Positions 1 to 8,766 of a stretch of 64,000 nt of DNA are shown in pieces. Numbering within the stretch: position 1 is the first letter of the stretch; every line of letters starts with the position of its first letter. The notes below the pieces were generated by a model that saw only the letters and a program-made list of their open reading frames with translations, did not search any database and was not told the origin of the DNA. Location of the stretch: NCBI RefSeq assembly GCF_004785795.1, contig NZ_SRRO01000001.1:2914001-2978000 (forward strand), read 5' to 3'. The position numbers and the translations under genes were made by a program. The DNA is from Nocardioides eburneiflavus. GTDB lineage: Bacteria > Actinomycetota > Actinomycetes > Propionibacteriales > Nocardioidaceae.

Positions 1-138
1 CACCACGCGGGCGGCGCGGTCAGCGGAGGTGCTCATCACCGTGCGTTCCGACCGACGGGCGGCGAGGACCCCCTCGAGCACGGCGTCGAGTGCGCTGCGG
101 CCGTCACTCGTGGGGCTCACGGGGTCGGTGGTACCCAT
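1..138 (-). CDS. Partial N-terminus of a putative transcriptional regulator
   Basis: The reading frame is open from an ATG at 138 to the window edge, giving 46 residues, so most of the protein lies outside. A -10-like TACGCT (146-151, minus strand) sits 7 bases before this ATG, which supports it as a leaderless start. A second in-frame ATG is at 36; from there the peptide begins MSTSADRAARVV, which resembles the first helix of a GntR-type DNA-binding domain. The gene diverges from the 5-oxoproline operon, whose promoter contains a TNGT-NNN-ACNA palindrome of the FadR/GntR kind, so a GntR-family regulator of that operon is the best inference. The Bacillus kipR gene beside the same operon is IclR-type, so an IclR protein is the main alternative. 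Confidence 0.45.
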   Translation of the reverse strand, partial: MGTTDPVSPTSDGRSALDAVLEGVLAARRSERTVMSTSADRAARVV

Positions 139-145
139 GTGCCGG

Positions 146-151
146 AGCGTA
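146..151 (-). promoter_or_regulatory. -10 box of the divergent regulator gene
   Basis: TACGCT on the minus strand lies 7 bases before the ATG at 138. This spacing predicts transcription starting at or next to the start codon. No clear -35 box is visible. Confidence 0.45.
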
Positions 152-175
152 GCGGATGAATTTAGAAGTGGGGTA

Positions 176-204
176 TTGAAGAATTGTTGAACAATCCTTA
201 GTGT
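176..204 (+). promoter_or_regulatory. Promoter and GntR-type operator of the 5-oxoproline operon
   Basis: A -35 box TTGAAG (176-181), a 17-base spacer and a -10 box TAGTGT (199-204) are followed after 6 bases by the ATG at 211, so the mRNA is probably leaderless. Inside the spacer lies the perfect palindrome ATTGTT-G-AACAAT (183-195). It fits the TNGTNNNACNA half-site rule of FadR-subfamily GntR regulators. A repressor bound there would block RNA polymerase directly. Confidence 0.6.
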
Positions 205-210
205 CCCAGT

Positions 211-1491
211 ATGACCCAGCACACACCAGCCGACACCCCCGCCGGGAAGCCCGCCGGGAAGCCCGCCGGAGACCAGCCCGCCGGACAGCAGCCCGCCCAG
301 GCGTCCGGGTTCAGCCGTACGGCCGTGATGGGCGCCGTGTTCCTGATGGCGACGAGCGCCATCGGACCCGGCTTCATCACCCAGACGGCCAACTTCACGA
401 TCACCCTCGGCGCGGCCTTCGCCTGCGCCATCGCGATCTCCATCGTGGTCGACATCGCCGTGCAGATGAACGTCTGGCGCGTCATCGGCGTCTCCGGCCT
501 CCGTGCCCACCAGCTCGGCAACGCCGTGCTGCCGGGCGTCGGCTTCCTGCTCGCCGGCCTCGTCTTCCTCGGTGGCGTGGTCTTCAACATCGGCAACATC
601 GCCGGCGCCGGCCTCGGCGTGAACGCGATGCTGGGCCTCGACCCCCGCATCGGTGGCGCGGTGTCGGCCGCCATCGCGGTGGGGATCTTCCTGAGCCGCC
701 GGGCCGGGGTCGCGCTCGACCGGATCGTGGTGCTGCTCGGTCTGCTCATGATCGTGGCCACCCTGGCGATCGCCGTCACGTCCTCGCCGCCGGTCGGGGA
801 AGCGCTGGTCAGCGTGGTTGCTCCGGACACGTTCGACTTCGTCGCCACCACCACGATCATCGGCGGCACGGTCGGTGGCTACATCACCTACGCCGGCGCC
901 CACCGCCTCCTCGACTCCGGACTGACCGGTCCCCAGCACGTCGGGGACATCACCCGCAGCTCGATCGTGTCCATCCTCGTGACCGGACTGATGCGCATCC
1001 TGCTCTTCCTCGCGATCCTGGGCGTCGTCGCCGGCGGGGCGGTGCTCTCGCAGGACGCGGTGGGTGGCCCCGCGGGCGCCGCCTTCAGCGCCGCGGCGGG
1101 CGAGGCCGGCCTGCGCGTCTTCGGCGTCATCCTCTGGTCGGCCGCGCTCACGTCGGTCATCGGCGCGGCGTACACGTCGGTCTCGTTCGTGACGACGTCG
1201 GCGACGGCAGAGCGCACCCGCAGCCTCATCACGGTCGCCTTCATCGCCTTCTGCGCGGTGGTCTACCTGATCATCGAGCAGGCACCCACCCAGCTGCTGA
1301 TCTTCGCCGGCACCTTCAACGGGCTCATCCTCCCGATCGGCTTCGGTGTGCTGCTGTGGGTGGCCTGGCGCCGTCGCGACCTGCTCCACGGCTACCGCTA
1401 CCCGGGGTGGTTGCTGGCCGTCGGCGCGATCGCCTGGCTGCTCACGCTCTACCTCGGCTACAACGCGCTGCTGCTGCTGGGTGACCTGTGA
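211..1491 (+). CDS. NRAMP-like permease of the 5-oxoproline operon (YcsG type)
   Basis: A 426-residue membrane protein with about eleven hydrophobic segments after a Pro/Ala/Gly-rich cytoplasmic tail (residues 1-33, containing repeated AGKP units). The fold family is that of NRAMP divalent-metal transporters. The first membrane helix reads GPGF at residues 52-55, where metal-transporting NRAMPs have DPGN, and I see no MPH motif in the sixth, so metal transport is unlikely. The gene order (permease, pxpA, pxpB, pxpC, DUF1445) parallels Bacillus ycsF-ycsG-ycsI-kipI-kipA. Uptake of 5-oxoproline or a related small acid is inferred from context only. The ATG is preceded by a -10 box at 6 bases and has no Shine-Dalgarno sequence. 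Its stop overlaps the pxpA start. Confidence 0.8.
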   Translation: MTQHTPADTPAGKPAGKPAGDQPAGQQPAQASGFSRTAVMGAVFLMATSAIGPGFITQTANFTITLGAAFACAIAISIVVDIAVQMNVWRVIGVSGLRAHQLGNAVLPGVGFLLAGLVFLGGVVFNIGNIAGAGLGVNAMLGLDPRIGGAVSAAIAVGIFLSRRAGVALDRIVVLLGLLMIVATLAIAVTSSPPVGEALVSVVAPDTFDFVATTTIIGGTVGGYITYAGAHRLLDSGLTGPQHVGDITRSSIVSILVTGLMRILLFLAILGVVAGGAVLSQDAVGGPAGAAFSAAAGEAGLRVFGVILWSAALTSVIGAAYTSVSFVTTSATAERTRSLITVAFIAFCAVVYLIIEQAPTQLLIFAGTFNGLILPIGFGVLLWVAWRRRDLLHGYRYPGWLLAVGAIAWLLTLYLGYNALLLLGDL

Positions 1492-2252
1492 GCGGCCCGC
1501 GGATCGACCTCAACAGCGACGTCGGCGAGTCGTTCGGCCGATGGGAGCTCGGCGACGACGAGCGGGTGCTGCAGGTCGTCACCAGCGCCAACGTCGCCTG
1601 CGGGTTCCACGCCGGCGACGCCTCGACCCTGCGACGCTGCTGCGAGACCGCGGTCCGGCACGGCGTGGTCGTGGGGGCGCAGGTGGGCTACCGCGACCTC
1701 GCCGGCTTCGGGCGCCGTTTCGTCGACTACGACCCCGTCGAGCTCGCGGACGACGTCACCTACCAGATCGGTGCCCTCGAGGCGCTCGCCCGCGTGGCGG
1801 GGACCCGCGTCGCCTACGTCAAACCGCACGGCGCCCTCTACAACGCGACTGTGCACCACGACGCGCAGGCGCGGGCGGTGGTGGCGGCGGTGCGGGCGTA
1901 CGACCCCTCGCTGCCCGTGCTCGGGCTCCCCGGGTCGCGGCTCCTCGCGGCGGCGGAGGAGGCCGGGTTGCGTCCGGTCCGCGAGGCGTTCGCCGACCGC
2001 GCCTACACCCCCGAGGGGACGCTCGTGGCGCGTACGGAGCCCGGGTCCGTGCTCGCCGACCCCGACGAGGTGGCGGCCCGGGTCGTGCGCCTGGTCACCG
2101 ACGGCACCCTCGTCGCCGTCGACGGCTCGACCGTCCGGGTGGAGGCCGACTCGGTCTGCGTCCACGGCGACAGCCCCGGCGCCGTCGCGATGGCGGCAGC
2201 GGTCCGCGACGCCCTCGCCGCGCAGGGCGTCGACCTCGAGGCGTTCGCATGA
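1488..2252 (+). CDS. pxpA: 5-oxoprolinase subunit PxpA (LamB/YcsF family)
   Basis: A cytosolic 254-residue protein, the normal family length. With PxpB and PxpC it cleaves 5-oxoproline to L-glutamate using ATP. Family signatures are plain: [11 protein letters not shown] near residues 7-17, [11 protein letters not shown] at 34-44, VKPHGALYN at 111-119, and the [14 protein letters not shown] block at 166-179. It starts at a GTG that overlaps the permease stop codon (GTGA), so translation is probably coupled. It ends in an ATGA overlap with pxpB. Confidence 0.95.
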   Translation: MSGPRIDLNSDVGESFGRWELGDDERVLQVVTSANVACGFHAGDASTLRRCCETAVRHGVVVGAQVGYRDLAGFGRRFVDYDPVELADDVTYQIGALEALARVAGTRVAYVKPHGALYNATVHHDAQARAVVAAVRAYDPSLPVLGLPGSRLLAAAEEAGLRPVREAFADRAYTPEGTLVARTEPGSVLADPDEVAARVVRLVTDGTLVAVDGSTVRVEADSVCVHGDSPGAVAMAAAVRDALAAQGVDLEAFA

Positions 2253-2881
2253 CGCCTTCCCGGGTCGAGCTGCTGCCCTACGGCGACCGGGCGGTGCTGG
2301 TCGAGCTCGGGTCGACGGCGGAGGCAGTGGCGTACGCCGCCGCGCTGCGCGCCCGTGACGCGGGCGCGGTCGGCGAGATCGTCCCCGCCGCGCGCACGGT
2401 CCTCGCCGTGGCGAGCGACGGCTTCGCGGTCTCGGACCTGCGACAGGTGCTGGCGGACGTCTCGCCGGAGCCGGACGCCTCGGGCCGGGACGACAGCCCC
2501 CTGGTAGAGGTCCCGGTGACCTACGACGGGGAGGACCTCGCCGACGTCGCGGACCTGACCGGCCTCACGGTCGCCGAGGTCGTCGCCGCCCACACCGGCC
2601 AGACGTGGCGGGTCGCCTTCGGTGGCTTCGCCCCCGGGTTCGGCTACCTGCTCGGCGAGGACGAGCGCCTCCACGTGCCCCGCCGCGCGGAGTCCAGGAC
2701 CCGGGTGCCGGCCGGTGCGGTCGGACTGGCGGGGGAGTACTCCGGCATCTACCCGCGCGCCTCGCCCGGCGGGTGGCAGCTCATCGGCCGCACCGATGCC
2801 ACGCTGTGGGACCTCGACCGCGACCCGGCGGCCCTGCTGTCGCCGGGCGTGCGCGTCCGCTTCGTGGACGTGGCGTCGTGA
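2249..2881 (+). CDS. pxpB: 5-oxoprolinase subunit PxpB (KipI family)
   Basis: A 210-residue allophanate-hydrolase subunit 1-type protein. In Bacillus the homologue KipI also inhibits the sporulation kinase KinA, but the conserved role is as part of the ATP-dependent 5-oxoprolinase. The family motif GFAPGFGYL is at residues 126-134, and [15 protein letters not shown] at 168-182. The ATG overlaps the pxpA stop, and its own stop overlaps the GTG start of pxpC, so four consecutive genes are tightly coupled. Residues 72-84 form a short acidic linker between the N-terminal half and the core. Confidence 0.94.
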   Translation: MTPSRVELLPYGDRAVLVELGSTAEAVAYAAALRARDAGAVGEIVPAARTVLAVASDGFAVSDLRQVLADVSPEPDASGRDDSPLVEVPVTYDGEDLADVADLTGLTVAEVVAAHTGQTWRVAFGGFAPGFGYLLGEDERLHVPRRAESRTRVPAGAVGLAGEYSGIYPRASPGGWQLIGRTDATLWDLDRDPAALLSPGVRVRFVDVAS

Positions 2882-3741
2882 CCCGGGCGCTGCGCGTCCA
2901 CGCGACGGGTCCGCTGGCGCTGGTGCAGGACCTCGGGCGCCGCGGGCTGTCCGGCGTGGGCGTCGGACGCTCGGGCGCGGCCGACCGGGGCGCCCTCCGG
3001 CAGCTCAACCGCGCCCTGGCCAACCCCGACGACGCCGCGGCCGTCGAGGTCACCTTCGGCGGCCTGGACGTCGAGGTGCTCGACGAGGGCCTGTGGTGCT
3101 GCGTCACCGGCGCGCCCGGCGCGGTGCGCGTCGACGGGCGCGACGTCGGCTCGCACGCGGTGTTCTTCGCGGAGCCGGGCTCCCGGCTGGTGCTGGACCG
3201 CCCGAGCGCGGGCCTCCGGTCCTACCTGGGCGTACGTGGCGGCGTGGCCGCCGACGAGGTCCTCGGGTCCCGCGCCAGCGACGTCCTCTCCGGGCTGGGT
3301 CCCGCCCCGCTCGCGGCCGGTGACGTGCTGCCGGTCGGCACGCCGGGCAAGCGGTTCCCCGAGGTCGACTCCGTCACCGCACCCGACCTCACCGGCGAGG
3401 TGGTCCTGCGTGCCGTGCGCGGACCGCGCGACGGCTGGGTCGAGGACGTCGACGCGCTCGTGGCGAGCACCTGGTCGGTGACCGAGCGCAGCAACCGGGT
3501 CGGCATGCGCCTCGGCGGGCAGACCCTGCACCCGGCCCGCGACCAGCAGCTGCCCAGCGAGGGGGCCTGGCGCGGAGCGGTGCAGGTGCCGCCCAGTGGG
3601 GAGCCCGTGCTGTTCCTCGCCGACCATCCCGTGACCGGCGGCTATCCGGTGGTGGCGGTCGTCGTCGACGCCGACGTCGACCGCGCCGCACAGCTGCGCC
3701 CGGGGGACCCCGTGCGCTTCCGATGGGTGGAGGCCCCATGA
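2878..3741 (+). CDS. pxpC: 5-oxoprolinase subunit PxpC (KipA family)
   Basis: A 287-residue allophanate-hydrolase subunit 2-type (carbamoyltransferase C-like) protein that pairs with PxpB. The N-terminal signature [20 protein letters not shown] begins at residue 17. The C-terminal blocks [10 protein letters not shown] and [15 protein letters not shown] are typical of the family. The start is a GTG overlapping the pxpB stop codon. The next gene starts within its last codons (ATGA). Together with pxpA and pxpB it makes a complete 5-oxoprolinase. Confidence 0.94.
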   Translation: MTRALRVHATGPLALVQDLGRRGLSGVGVGRSGAADRGALRQLNRALANPDDAAAVEVTFGGLDVEVLDEGLWCCVTGAPGAVRVDGRDVGSHAVFFAEPGSRLVLDRPSAGLRSYLGVRGGVAADEVLGSRASDVLSGLGPAPLAAGDVLPVGTPGKRFPEVDSVTAPDLTGEVVLRAVRGPRDGWVEDVDALVASTWSVTERSNRVGMRLGGQTLHPARDQQLPSEGAWRGAVQVPPSGEPVLFLADHPVTGGYPVVAVVVDADVDRAAQLRPGDPVRFRWVEAP

Positions 3742-4571
3742 CTGCGCACACGACCGACGACCACCCCCACGACCACTCCCGCGACCCGTCCCCCGACCGG
3801 GCCGGGCTCGCGCCGCGCGCCGCGCGGCAGCTGTTCCGCGAGGGACTGGTGACGCCGACGGCCGGCTGGAGCCGCGGGTGGACCCAGGCCAACCTGATGG
3901 TGCTGCCGCGCGACCTCGCGCTCGACTTCCTGGTCTACGCCCAGCGCAACCCCAAGCCGTGCCCCGTCCTCGACGTCCTCGAGGCGGGCGAGGTGTCCGG
4001 GCCGCTGCTCGACGGAGACGTCCGCACCGACCTCCCCGCCTACCGCGTCTACGTCGACGGCGAGCTCGCCGAGGAGACCACCGACGTCTCCGGGTGGTGG
4101 CGCGACGACCTGGTGTCGTTCCTCGTCGGCTGCAGCTTCACCTTCGAGTCCGCGCTGGTCGAGGGCGGCGTGCCGGTGCGGCACGTGGAGCAGGGGGTCA
4201 ACGTGCCGATGTACGTCACCAGCCGCCGCTGCCGGCCGGCGGGGGCGATCGGCGGGCCGCTCGTGGTGTCGATGCGGCCGATGCCCGCCGCGCAGGTCGC
4301 CGACGCCGTACGCATCACCTCTCGCTACCCCGCGGTGCACGGCGCGCCCGTGCACGTGGGCGACCCGGCCGCACTGGGCATCGCCGACCTCGCCCGCCCC
4401 GACTTCGGCGACCCGGTCGACGTACGCCCCGGGGAGGTGCCGGTGTTCTGGGCGTGCGGGGTGACCCCGCAGGCAGCGGTCATGGAGTCACGACCGCCAC
4501 TCGCGATCGCGCATGCGCCGGGCCACATGCTGATCACCGACGCGCGGGACAGCGACTACCTCGTGCCGTGA
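3738..4571 (+). CDS. DUF1445 family protein (YcsI type, putative hydro-lyase)
   Basis: A 277-residue protein of the DUF1445 family, often annotated as a putative hydro-lyase; the biochemical role is not settled. Recognisable blocks are [11 protein letters not shown] near residue 45, the [10 protein letters not shown] segment, [40 protein letters not shown] and the C-terminal [10 protein letters not shown] place the start at the ATG at 3738, which overlaps the pxpC stop (ATGA); an in-frame ATG at 3723 would lie inside pxpC. The first 20 residues are His/Asp/Pro-rich and probably disordered. As last gene of the 5-oxoproline operon it probably handles a side product or the D-form of the substrate. 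That is inference, helped by the fact that mammalian D-glutamate cyclase carries a DUF1445 domain. Confidence 0.88.
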   Translation: MTAHTTDDHPHDHSRDPSPDRAGLAPRAARQLFREGLVTPTAGWSRGWTQANLMVLPRDLALDFLVYAQRNPKPCPVLDVLEAGEVSGPLLDGDVRTDLPAYRVYVDGELAEETTDVSGWWRDDLVSFLVGCSFTFESALVEGGVPVRHVEQGVNVPMYVTSRRCRPAGAIGGPLVVSMRPMPAAQVADAVRITSRYPAVHGAPVHVGDPAALGIADLARPDFGDPVDVRPGEVPVFWACGVTPQAAVMESRPPLAIAHAPGHMLITDARDSDYLVP

Positions 4572-4587
4572 CCGGGTCGGGCGCTGC

Positions 4588-5040
4588 TCAGTGCGGTGCG
4601 CCGGGCTCCACCAGCTCGACCAGCACGCCGCCGGCGTCCTTGGGGTGGATGAAGTTGACCCGGCTGTCCGAGGTGCCGCGCTTCGGGGCGTCGTAGAGCA
4701 GGCGCAGGCCTCGCTCGCGCAGCACGGCCGCGACCTGCTCCACGTCGTCGACGCGGAAGGCGAGCTGCTGGATGCCCTGCCCGTTGCGGTCGAGGAACTT
4801 CGCGATGGTGGACTCGGGCGTGAGGGGGGCCAGGAGCTGGATGCACGAGCCGGAGTCGCCGACGCCGACCATCGCCTCCCGCACGCCCTGCTCCTCGTTG
4901 ACCTCCTCGTGGAGGACCCGCATGCCGTACGCGTCGCGGTAGAACGCCATCGCCTCCTCGAGGTCGGGCACGGCGATGCCGACGTGGTCGATGGCCGTGA
5001 ACAGGTGTCGGACGTCGTCCGGGAGGTCGGGGGTGCTCAT
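4588..5040 (-). CDS. mce: Methylmalonyl-CoA epimerase
   Basis: A 150-residue single-domain VOC protein that interconverts (S)- and (R)-methylmalonyl-CoA in propionyl-CoA breakdown. Typical blocks are IDHVGIAVPDLEEAMAFYR near residue 17, VNEEQGVREAM, and FIHPKDAGGVLVELVEP at the C-terminus, whose final Glu is a metal ligand. The segment that usually reads HHIAF reads QQLAF here, so one metal ligand may be Gln instead of His; I recall similar forms in other actinobacteria but cannot confirm it. The ATG at 5040 was chosen because the VOC fold begins soon after it; upstream in-frame residues look non-coding. It diverges from the thiolase gene, and meaB lies just beyond. Confidence 0.9.
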   Translation of the reverse strand: MSTPDLPDDVRHLFTAIDHVGIAVPDLEEAMAFYRDAYGMRVLHEEVNEEQGVREAMVGVGDSGSCIQLLAPLTPESTIAKFLDRNGQGIQQLAFRVDDVEQVAAVLRERGLRLLYDAPKRGTSDSRVNFIHPKDAGGVLVELVEPGAPH

Positions 5041-5142
5041 GGGCACATCGTGCACTCCGCCGCGGCGGGCCGCGAGGGGGTGTGACGTGTGCCTCACGGT
5101 GAATGCCCGCTAACCCCCTCCCGGAGCGACGGGAGCGGTGGG

Positions 5143-5193
5143 TATCGTCCGAACCGACGGCACCTGCCGCCCTGACTCGCAACGCCTGGAGGA
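5143..5193 (+). promoter_or_regulatory. Promoter -10 and ribosome binding site of the thiolase gene
   Basis: A TATCGT -10-like box (5143-5148) and a Shine-Dalgarno GGAGGA (5188-5193, 5 bases before the ATG) predict a leader of about 45 bases. An inverted repeat CTCCCG-N6-CGGGAG (5118-5135) lies just upstream of the -10 box and could be a regulator site. The intergenic stretch also serves mce in the other direction. Confidence 0.4.
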
Positions 5194-5198
5194 ATGCC

Positions 5199-6383
5199 AT
5201 GACCGGATCCGTGATCGTCGCCGGGGCCCGCACCCCGATCGGCCGCCTGCTCGGCGGCCTCAAGGACCAGTCGGCCGCCGACCTCGGCGGCGTCGCCATC
5301 AAGGGCGCGCTCGAGAAGGCCGGCGTCGCCGGCGAGCAGGTCGACTACGTGATCATGGGCCAGGTCATCCAGGCCGGCGCCGGCCAGATCACCGCGCGCC
5401 AGGCAGCGGTCAAGGGTGGCATCCCGATGGACGTCCCCTCGATCACGATCAACAAGGTGTGCCTGTCGGGCCTCAACGCGATCGCGATGGCCGACCAGCT
5501 CATCCGCGCGGGCGAGCACGAGATCGTCGTCGCCGGCGGCATGGAGTCGATGACCCAGGCCCCGCACCTGCTGCCGAAGAGCCGCGAGGGCTTCAAGTAC
5601 GGCGACACCTCGCTGGTCGACTCGATGGCCTACGACGCGCTCTACGACCAGTTCACCCACCAGGCGATGATCAACCTGACCGACGGCTGCAACGCCGCCG
5701 GCGCCAACCTCACCCGCGAGGAGCAGGACGCGTTCTCGGCGCAGTCGCACCAGCGTGCGGCTCTGGCCTGGAAGAACGGCGTCTTCGACGACGAGGTCGT
5801 CCCGGTGACCATCGCGACCCGCAAGGGCGAGATCACCGTCGCCGAGGACGAGGGCGTGCGCGGCGACACCACCACCGAGTCCCTCGCCGGCCTGCGGCCG
5901 GTGGCCAAGGACGGCAGCATCACCGCCGGGTCCGCCTCGCAGATCTCCGACGGCGCCTGCGCCGTGGTCGTGATGAGCAAGGCCAAGGCCGAGGAGCTCG
6001 GCCTGCGCTGGATCGCCGAGATCGGCGCCTCCGGCCAGGTCGCCGGCCCCGACTCCTCGCTCCAGCTGCAGCCCGCCAACGCCATCGCCAAGGCGGCCGA
6101 GAAGGAGGGCATCGCCGTCTCCGACATCGACCTCTTCGAGCTCAACGAGGCCTTCGCCGCCGTCGGCATCGAGTCGGCCCGCCAGCTCGGTGTGGAGCAG
6201 GACAGGGTCAACGTCAACGGTGGGGCGATCGCCCTCGGCCACCCGGTCGGCATGTCCGGTGCCCGCATCGTGCTGCACCTCGCGCTGGAGCTCGGACGGC
6301 GTGGCGGCGGCGTCGGTGCGGCTGCGCTCTGCGGCGGCGGCGGCCAGGGCGACGCCCTGATCATCCGCGTCCCCTCTGCGTGA
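5199..6383 (+). CDS. Acetyl-CoA C-acetyltransferase (thiolase)
   Basis: A 394-residue thiolase II-type enzyme, which condenses two acetyl-CoA or cleaves acetoacetyl-CoA. The acylated nucleophile is Cys88 in [10 protein letters not shown]; the NEAFA block, the GHPVGMSG His block and a second Cys in CGGGGQGDA near the C-terminus complete the active site. The start at 5199 is fixed by a GGAGGA ribosome site 5 bases upstream; the upstream in-frame ATG at 5103 lacks one. The chain [15 protein letters not shown] begins exactly where family members begin. Eight bases after its stop comes meaB, so the two are probably co-transcribed. Family members used in polyhydroxybutyrate synthesis look alike, so the pathway (degradation or synthesis) is not decided by sequence. 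Confidence 0.92.
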   Translation: MTGSVIVAGARTPIGRLLGGLKDQSAADLGGVAIKGALEKAGVAGEQVDYVIMGQVIQAGAGQITARQAAVKGGIPMDVPSITINKVCLSGLNAIAMADQLIRAGEHEIVVAGGMESMTQAPHLLPKSREGFKYGDTSLVDSMAYDALYDQFTHQAMINLTDGCNAAGANLTREEQDAFSAQSHQRAALAWKNGVFDDEVVPVTIATRKGEITVAEDEGVRGDTTTESLAGLRPVAKDGSITAGSASQISDGACAVVVMSKAKAEELGLRWIAEIGASGQVAGPDSSLQLQPANAIAKAAEKEGIAVSDIDLFELNEAFAAVGIESARQLGVEQDRVNVNGGAIALGHPVGMSGARIVLHLALELGRRGGGVGAAALCGGGGQGDALIIRVPSA

Positions 6384-6390
6384 GTCCTGC

Positions 6391-7356
6391 GTGAGGAGGA
6401 CCCAGGCGGTCCCCGACCTCGTCGCCCGCGCCCGTGAGGGTGATCCGGCTGCCGTGGCCCGGCTGATCACCCTCGTGGAGGACGCCTCACCGCTGCTGCG
6501 GGAGGTGATGGCCGCGCTCGGCGGCACCGCCGGGCGCGCGCACGTGCTCGGCATCACCGGCGCCCCGGGCGTCGGCAAGTCGACGTCGACGAGCGCCCTC
6601 GTCGCCGGCATGCGTCGCGCGGGCAGGCGCGTCGGGGTGCTGGCGATCGATCCGTCGTCCCCGTTCTCCGGGGGTGCGCTGCTCGGCGACCGCGTACGGA
6701 TGGGCGACCACGCCCTGGACCGGGAGGTCTTCATCCGCTCGATGGGCGCCCGCGGGCACCTCGGCGGACTCGCCTGGTCGACCCCGCACGCGGTGCGCGT
6801 GCTCGACGCGGCCGGCTGCGACGTGGTGATCGTGGAGACGGTCGGGGTGGGCCAGAGCGAGGTCGAGGTCGCGGGCCTGGCCGACACGACGCTGGTGCTG
6901 CTCGCGCCCGGCATGGGCGACGGCATCCAGGCGGCCAAGGCCGGGATCCTCGAGATCGGCGACGTCTACGCCGTGAACAAGTCCGACCGCGAGGGCGCGG
7001 ACCGGACCAGGCGCGAGCTTCGCACGATGCTCGGCATGGGCGAGCGTCGCGACGGCGCGTGGCGCCCACCCGTGCTGCAGACCGTGGCGAGCACGGGGGA
7101 GGGCATCGACGAGCTGCTGGAGGAGCTGGACCGGCACGCGGCCTGGCTGGCGGAGTCCGGCGAGCTCACGCGCCGGCGCACGCTCCGGGCGCGGGGAGAG
7201 GTCGAGGCGGTCGCCGTCGCCTCGCTGCAGGAGCGCTGGGGGAGCGCTGGGACGGGGCCGGGCCTCGACGCGCTGGCCGAGCGGGTCTCGCGCGGGGACC
7301 TGGATCCGTACGCCGCCGCCGACGAGCTGCTGGACGGGTTGTCAGGCCGCGACTGA
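6391..7356 (+). CDS. meaB: MeaB/ArgK-type GTPase, methylmalonyl-CoA mutase chaperone
   Basis: A 321-residue G3E-family P-loop GTPase that protects and reloads B12-dependent methylmalonyl-CoA mutase. Walker A is GAPGVGKST at residues 57-65. The switch region IDPSSPFSGGALLGDRVRM, the Walker B-like VIVETVGVGQSE and the base-recognition NKSD all read as in MeaB. The GTG start follows the thiolase stop by 7 bases without a good ribosome site, so translation may be coupled. The mutase genes are not in the window, but mce is close by. The last 15 bases overlap the convergent gene on the minus strand. Confidence 0.9.
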   Translation: MRRTQAVPDLVARAREGDPAAVARLITLVEDASPLLREVMAALGGTAGRAHVLGITGAPGVGKSTSTSALVAGMRRAGRRVGVLAIDPSSPFSGGALLGDRVRMGDHALDREVFIRSMGARGHLGGLAWSTPHAVRVLDAAGCDVVIVETVGVGQSEVEVAGLADTTLVLLAPGMGDGIQAAKAGILEIGDVYAVNKSDREGADRTRRELRTMLGMGERRDGAWRPPVLQTVASTGEGIDELLEELDRHAAWLAESGELTRRRTLRARGEVEAVAVASLQERWGSAGTGPGLDALAERVSRGDLDPYAAADELLDGLSGRD

Positions 7357-7836
7357 GAGCGCCGCGCGGATGTCCTCGGCGAGACGGCGCGTCCACGCCT
7401 CCAGCACCTGGATGCTGACGCCCTGCGCGGTCACGGAGAGCAGGTGGCCGTCGCCCGCCTTCGCCGGCACGGACGCGATCACGGTGTGACGCAGGCCCAG
7501 CGTCAGCTCGACCGTCTCCACCGGCGCCGGCCCGTCGCTCCGGGGTGTGGGCACGCGCGCCCCGAACACCGCCCGGTCCTGGCGAGCGACCCGTGCCACA
7601 TCGGACCCGGCGAGGCCGTGCACCGCCACTGGGTCGCCGCTCGCCGTGGAGAGGAGGGCCGTGGACGGACCGTCGATCGCGCCGAGCACGTCGACGAGGG
7701 ACGCCCACAGGTGCTGCACGGGCGAGTCCGCGGCCGGCGCGCGGCCGAGGAGTTGCTCGCGGCGCCGCCGAGAGGCGCGTGCGGACCAGGAGGTGCCGCT
7801 CCGGGTGGAGGGCGGGGAGATCAGTTCGGCGGTCAA
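7342..7836 (-). CDS. Hypothetical protein with a roadblock/LC7-like domain
   Basis: 164 residues if started at the TTG at 7836, which I prefer because AGGAAGG lies 7 bases before it. The first 35 residues are basic and probably flexible. Residues 45-160 alternate hydrophobic strands and helices (STALLSTASGDPVAVHGL, then VELTLGLRHTVIASVPAK, then GHLLSVTAQG). This pattern recalls roadblock/LC7 regulators of small GTPases or gliding-type switches in actinobacteria. There is no catalytic motif. It converges on meaB and overlaps its end by 15 bases. The family call is tentative; a plain hypothetical protein is the safe reading. Confidence 0.6.
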   Translation of the reverse strand: MTAELISPPSTRSGTSWSARASRRRREQLLGRAPAADSPVQHLWASLVDVLGAIDGPSTALLSTASGDPVAVHGLAGSDVARVARQDRAVFGARVPTPRSDGPAPVETVELTLGLRHTVIASVPAKAGDGHLLSVTAQGVSIQVLEAWTRRLAEDIRAALSVAA

Positions 7837-7995
7837 GGGACGTCCTTCCTGGCGACGAGGGAGCGACCGACCCGAGACGGCGCCGAGGCCTTGTGGACCT
7901 CTTGTTGCTTCCGTGTGGTGGAAATGTAACTGGGTTGGACCGGCGTGCACGGCATTTCGCCGAACTCGGGCGACAGCGGTGTCGCGAGGGATCCC

Positions 7996-8730
7996 TCAGC
8001 TGATGCGCAGCGTCTGGCCCGTGATGCGCGCGGCGGCACTGCTCGCCAGGAACAGCGTCGCGTCGGCCACGGCGTCGCCCACGCGCGGTTGCGCGGTGCG
8101 GACCATCGTGCCGCCCGCGGCCCGGCTGCCGCCGGACGCCGTCGAGCCCGGGGCGTACTGGCGCGGCAGCACGGACCGCTGGGCCTGGAGCACCGAGTTG
8201 ACCCGCACCCCGAGACCGGCCCAGTTGTCGCCCGCGCGCGCGGTGGACTCGACGAGCTCGCGCTGGGCGGCCTCGGGCGTCGCCGCGAGCTGCAGCCACG
8301 ACGTCACCGCGCCGGTGTTGACGACGCAGCCGCCGCCCAGGGCCGGGCTCTGGCCGAGCTTGAGACGAAGGCGGGTGGTCAGGAAGGTCGGGCCCAGGAG
8401 GCCCGACCGGGTCGCCTCGGCCACGAAGGCCCGCTCCCCGGGCGGCAGGCCGTAGGGAAGGTTGCACGACGCGGCGAGCACCAGCACGTCGATGTGGTTG
8501 ACCGTGCCGGCCAGGTGGTCGATCGACTCCTGGCGCGCCAGGTTGACCGACTCGTAGTCGAAGGCCGACAGGTCGCTCTCGTAGAGCGAGCGCAGGATCA
8601 TCGTGCCCGTGACGGTCACGGAGGCGCCGCACTCGGCGAACGAGGAGGCGATGGTGTGGCCCTCGCCTCGTGTGCCGCCGACGACGAGGACCTGGTAGCC
8701 GGTGAAGTCGTACGACCCCGATGTCGTCAT
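7996..8730 (-). CDS. SDR-fold protein lacking the catalytic Tyr-Lys pair
   Basis: A 244-residue Rossmann-fold protein of the short-chain dehydrogenase family. The nucleotide-binding glycine motif reads VGGTRGEG (residues 17-24), close to TGxxxGxG, and DVLVLAASCN replaces the usual NNAG. The block where YxxxK should occur reads LAATPEAAQRELVES, so the catalytic Tyr and Lys are absent. It may bind a nucleotide without doing redox chemistry, or be a structural partner. The C-terminal ITGQTLRIS matches the usual SDR ending, so the protein is complete. The ATG at 8730 has a strong GGGAGGGACG ribosome site. An inverted repeat upstream (8767-8780) suggests regulated expression. Confidence 0.8.
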   Translation of the reverse strand: MTTSGSYDFTGYQVLVVGGTRGEGHTIASSFAECGASVTVTGTMILRSLYESDLSAFDYESVNLARQESIDHLAGTVNHIDVLVLAASCNLPYGLPPGERAFVAEATRSGLLGPTFLTTRLRLKLGQSPALGGGCVVNTGAVTSWLQLAATPEAAQRELVESTARAGDNWAGLGVRVNSVLQAQRSVLPRQYAPGSTASGGSRAAGGTMVRTAQPRVGDAVADATLFLASSAAARITGQTLRIS

Positions 8731-8766
8731 GCCCTGGCGTCCCTCCCGTCGAGCTCGCGGCATTTT

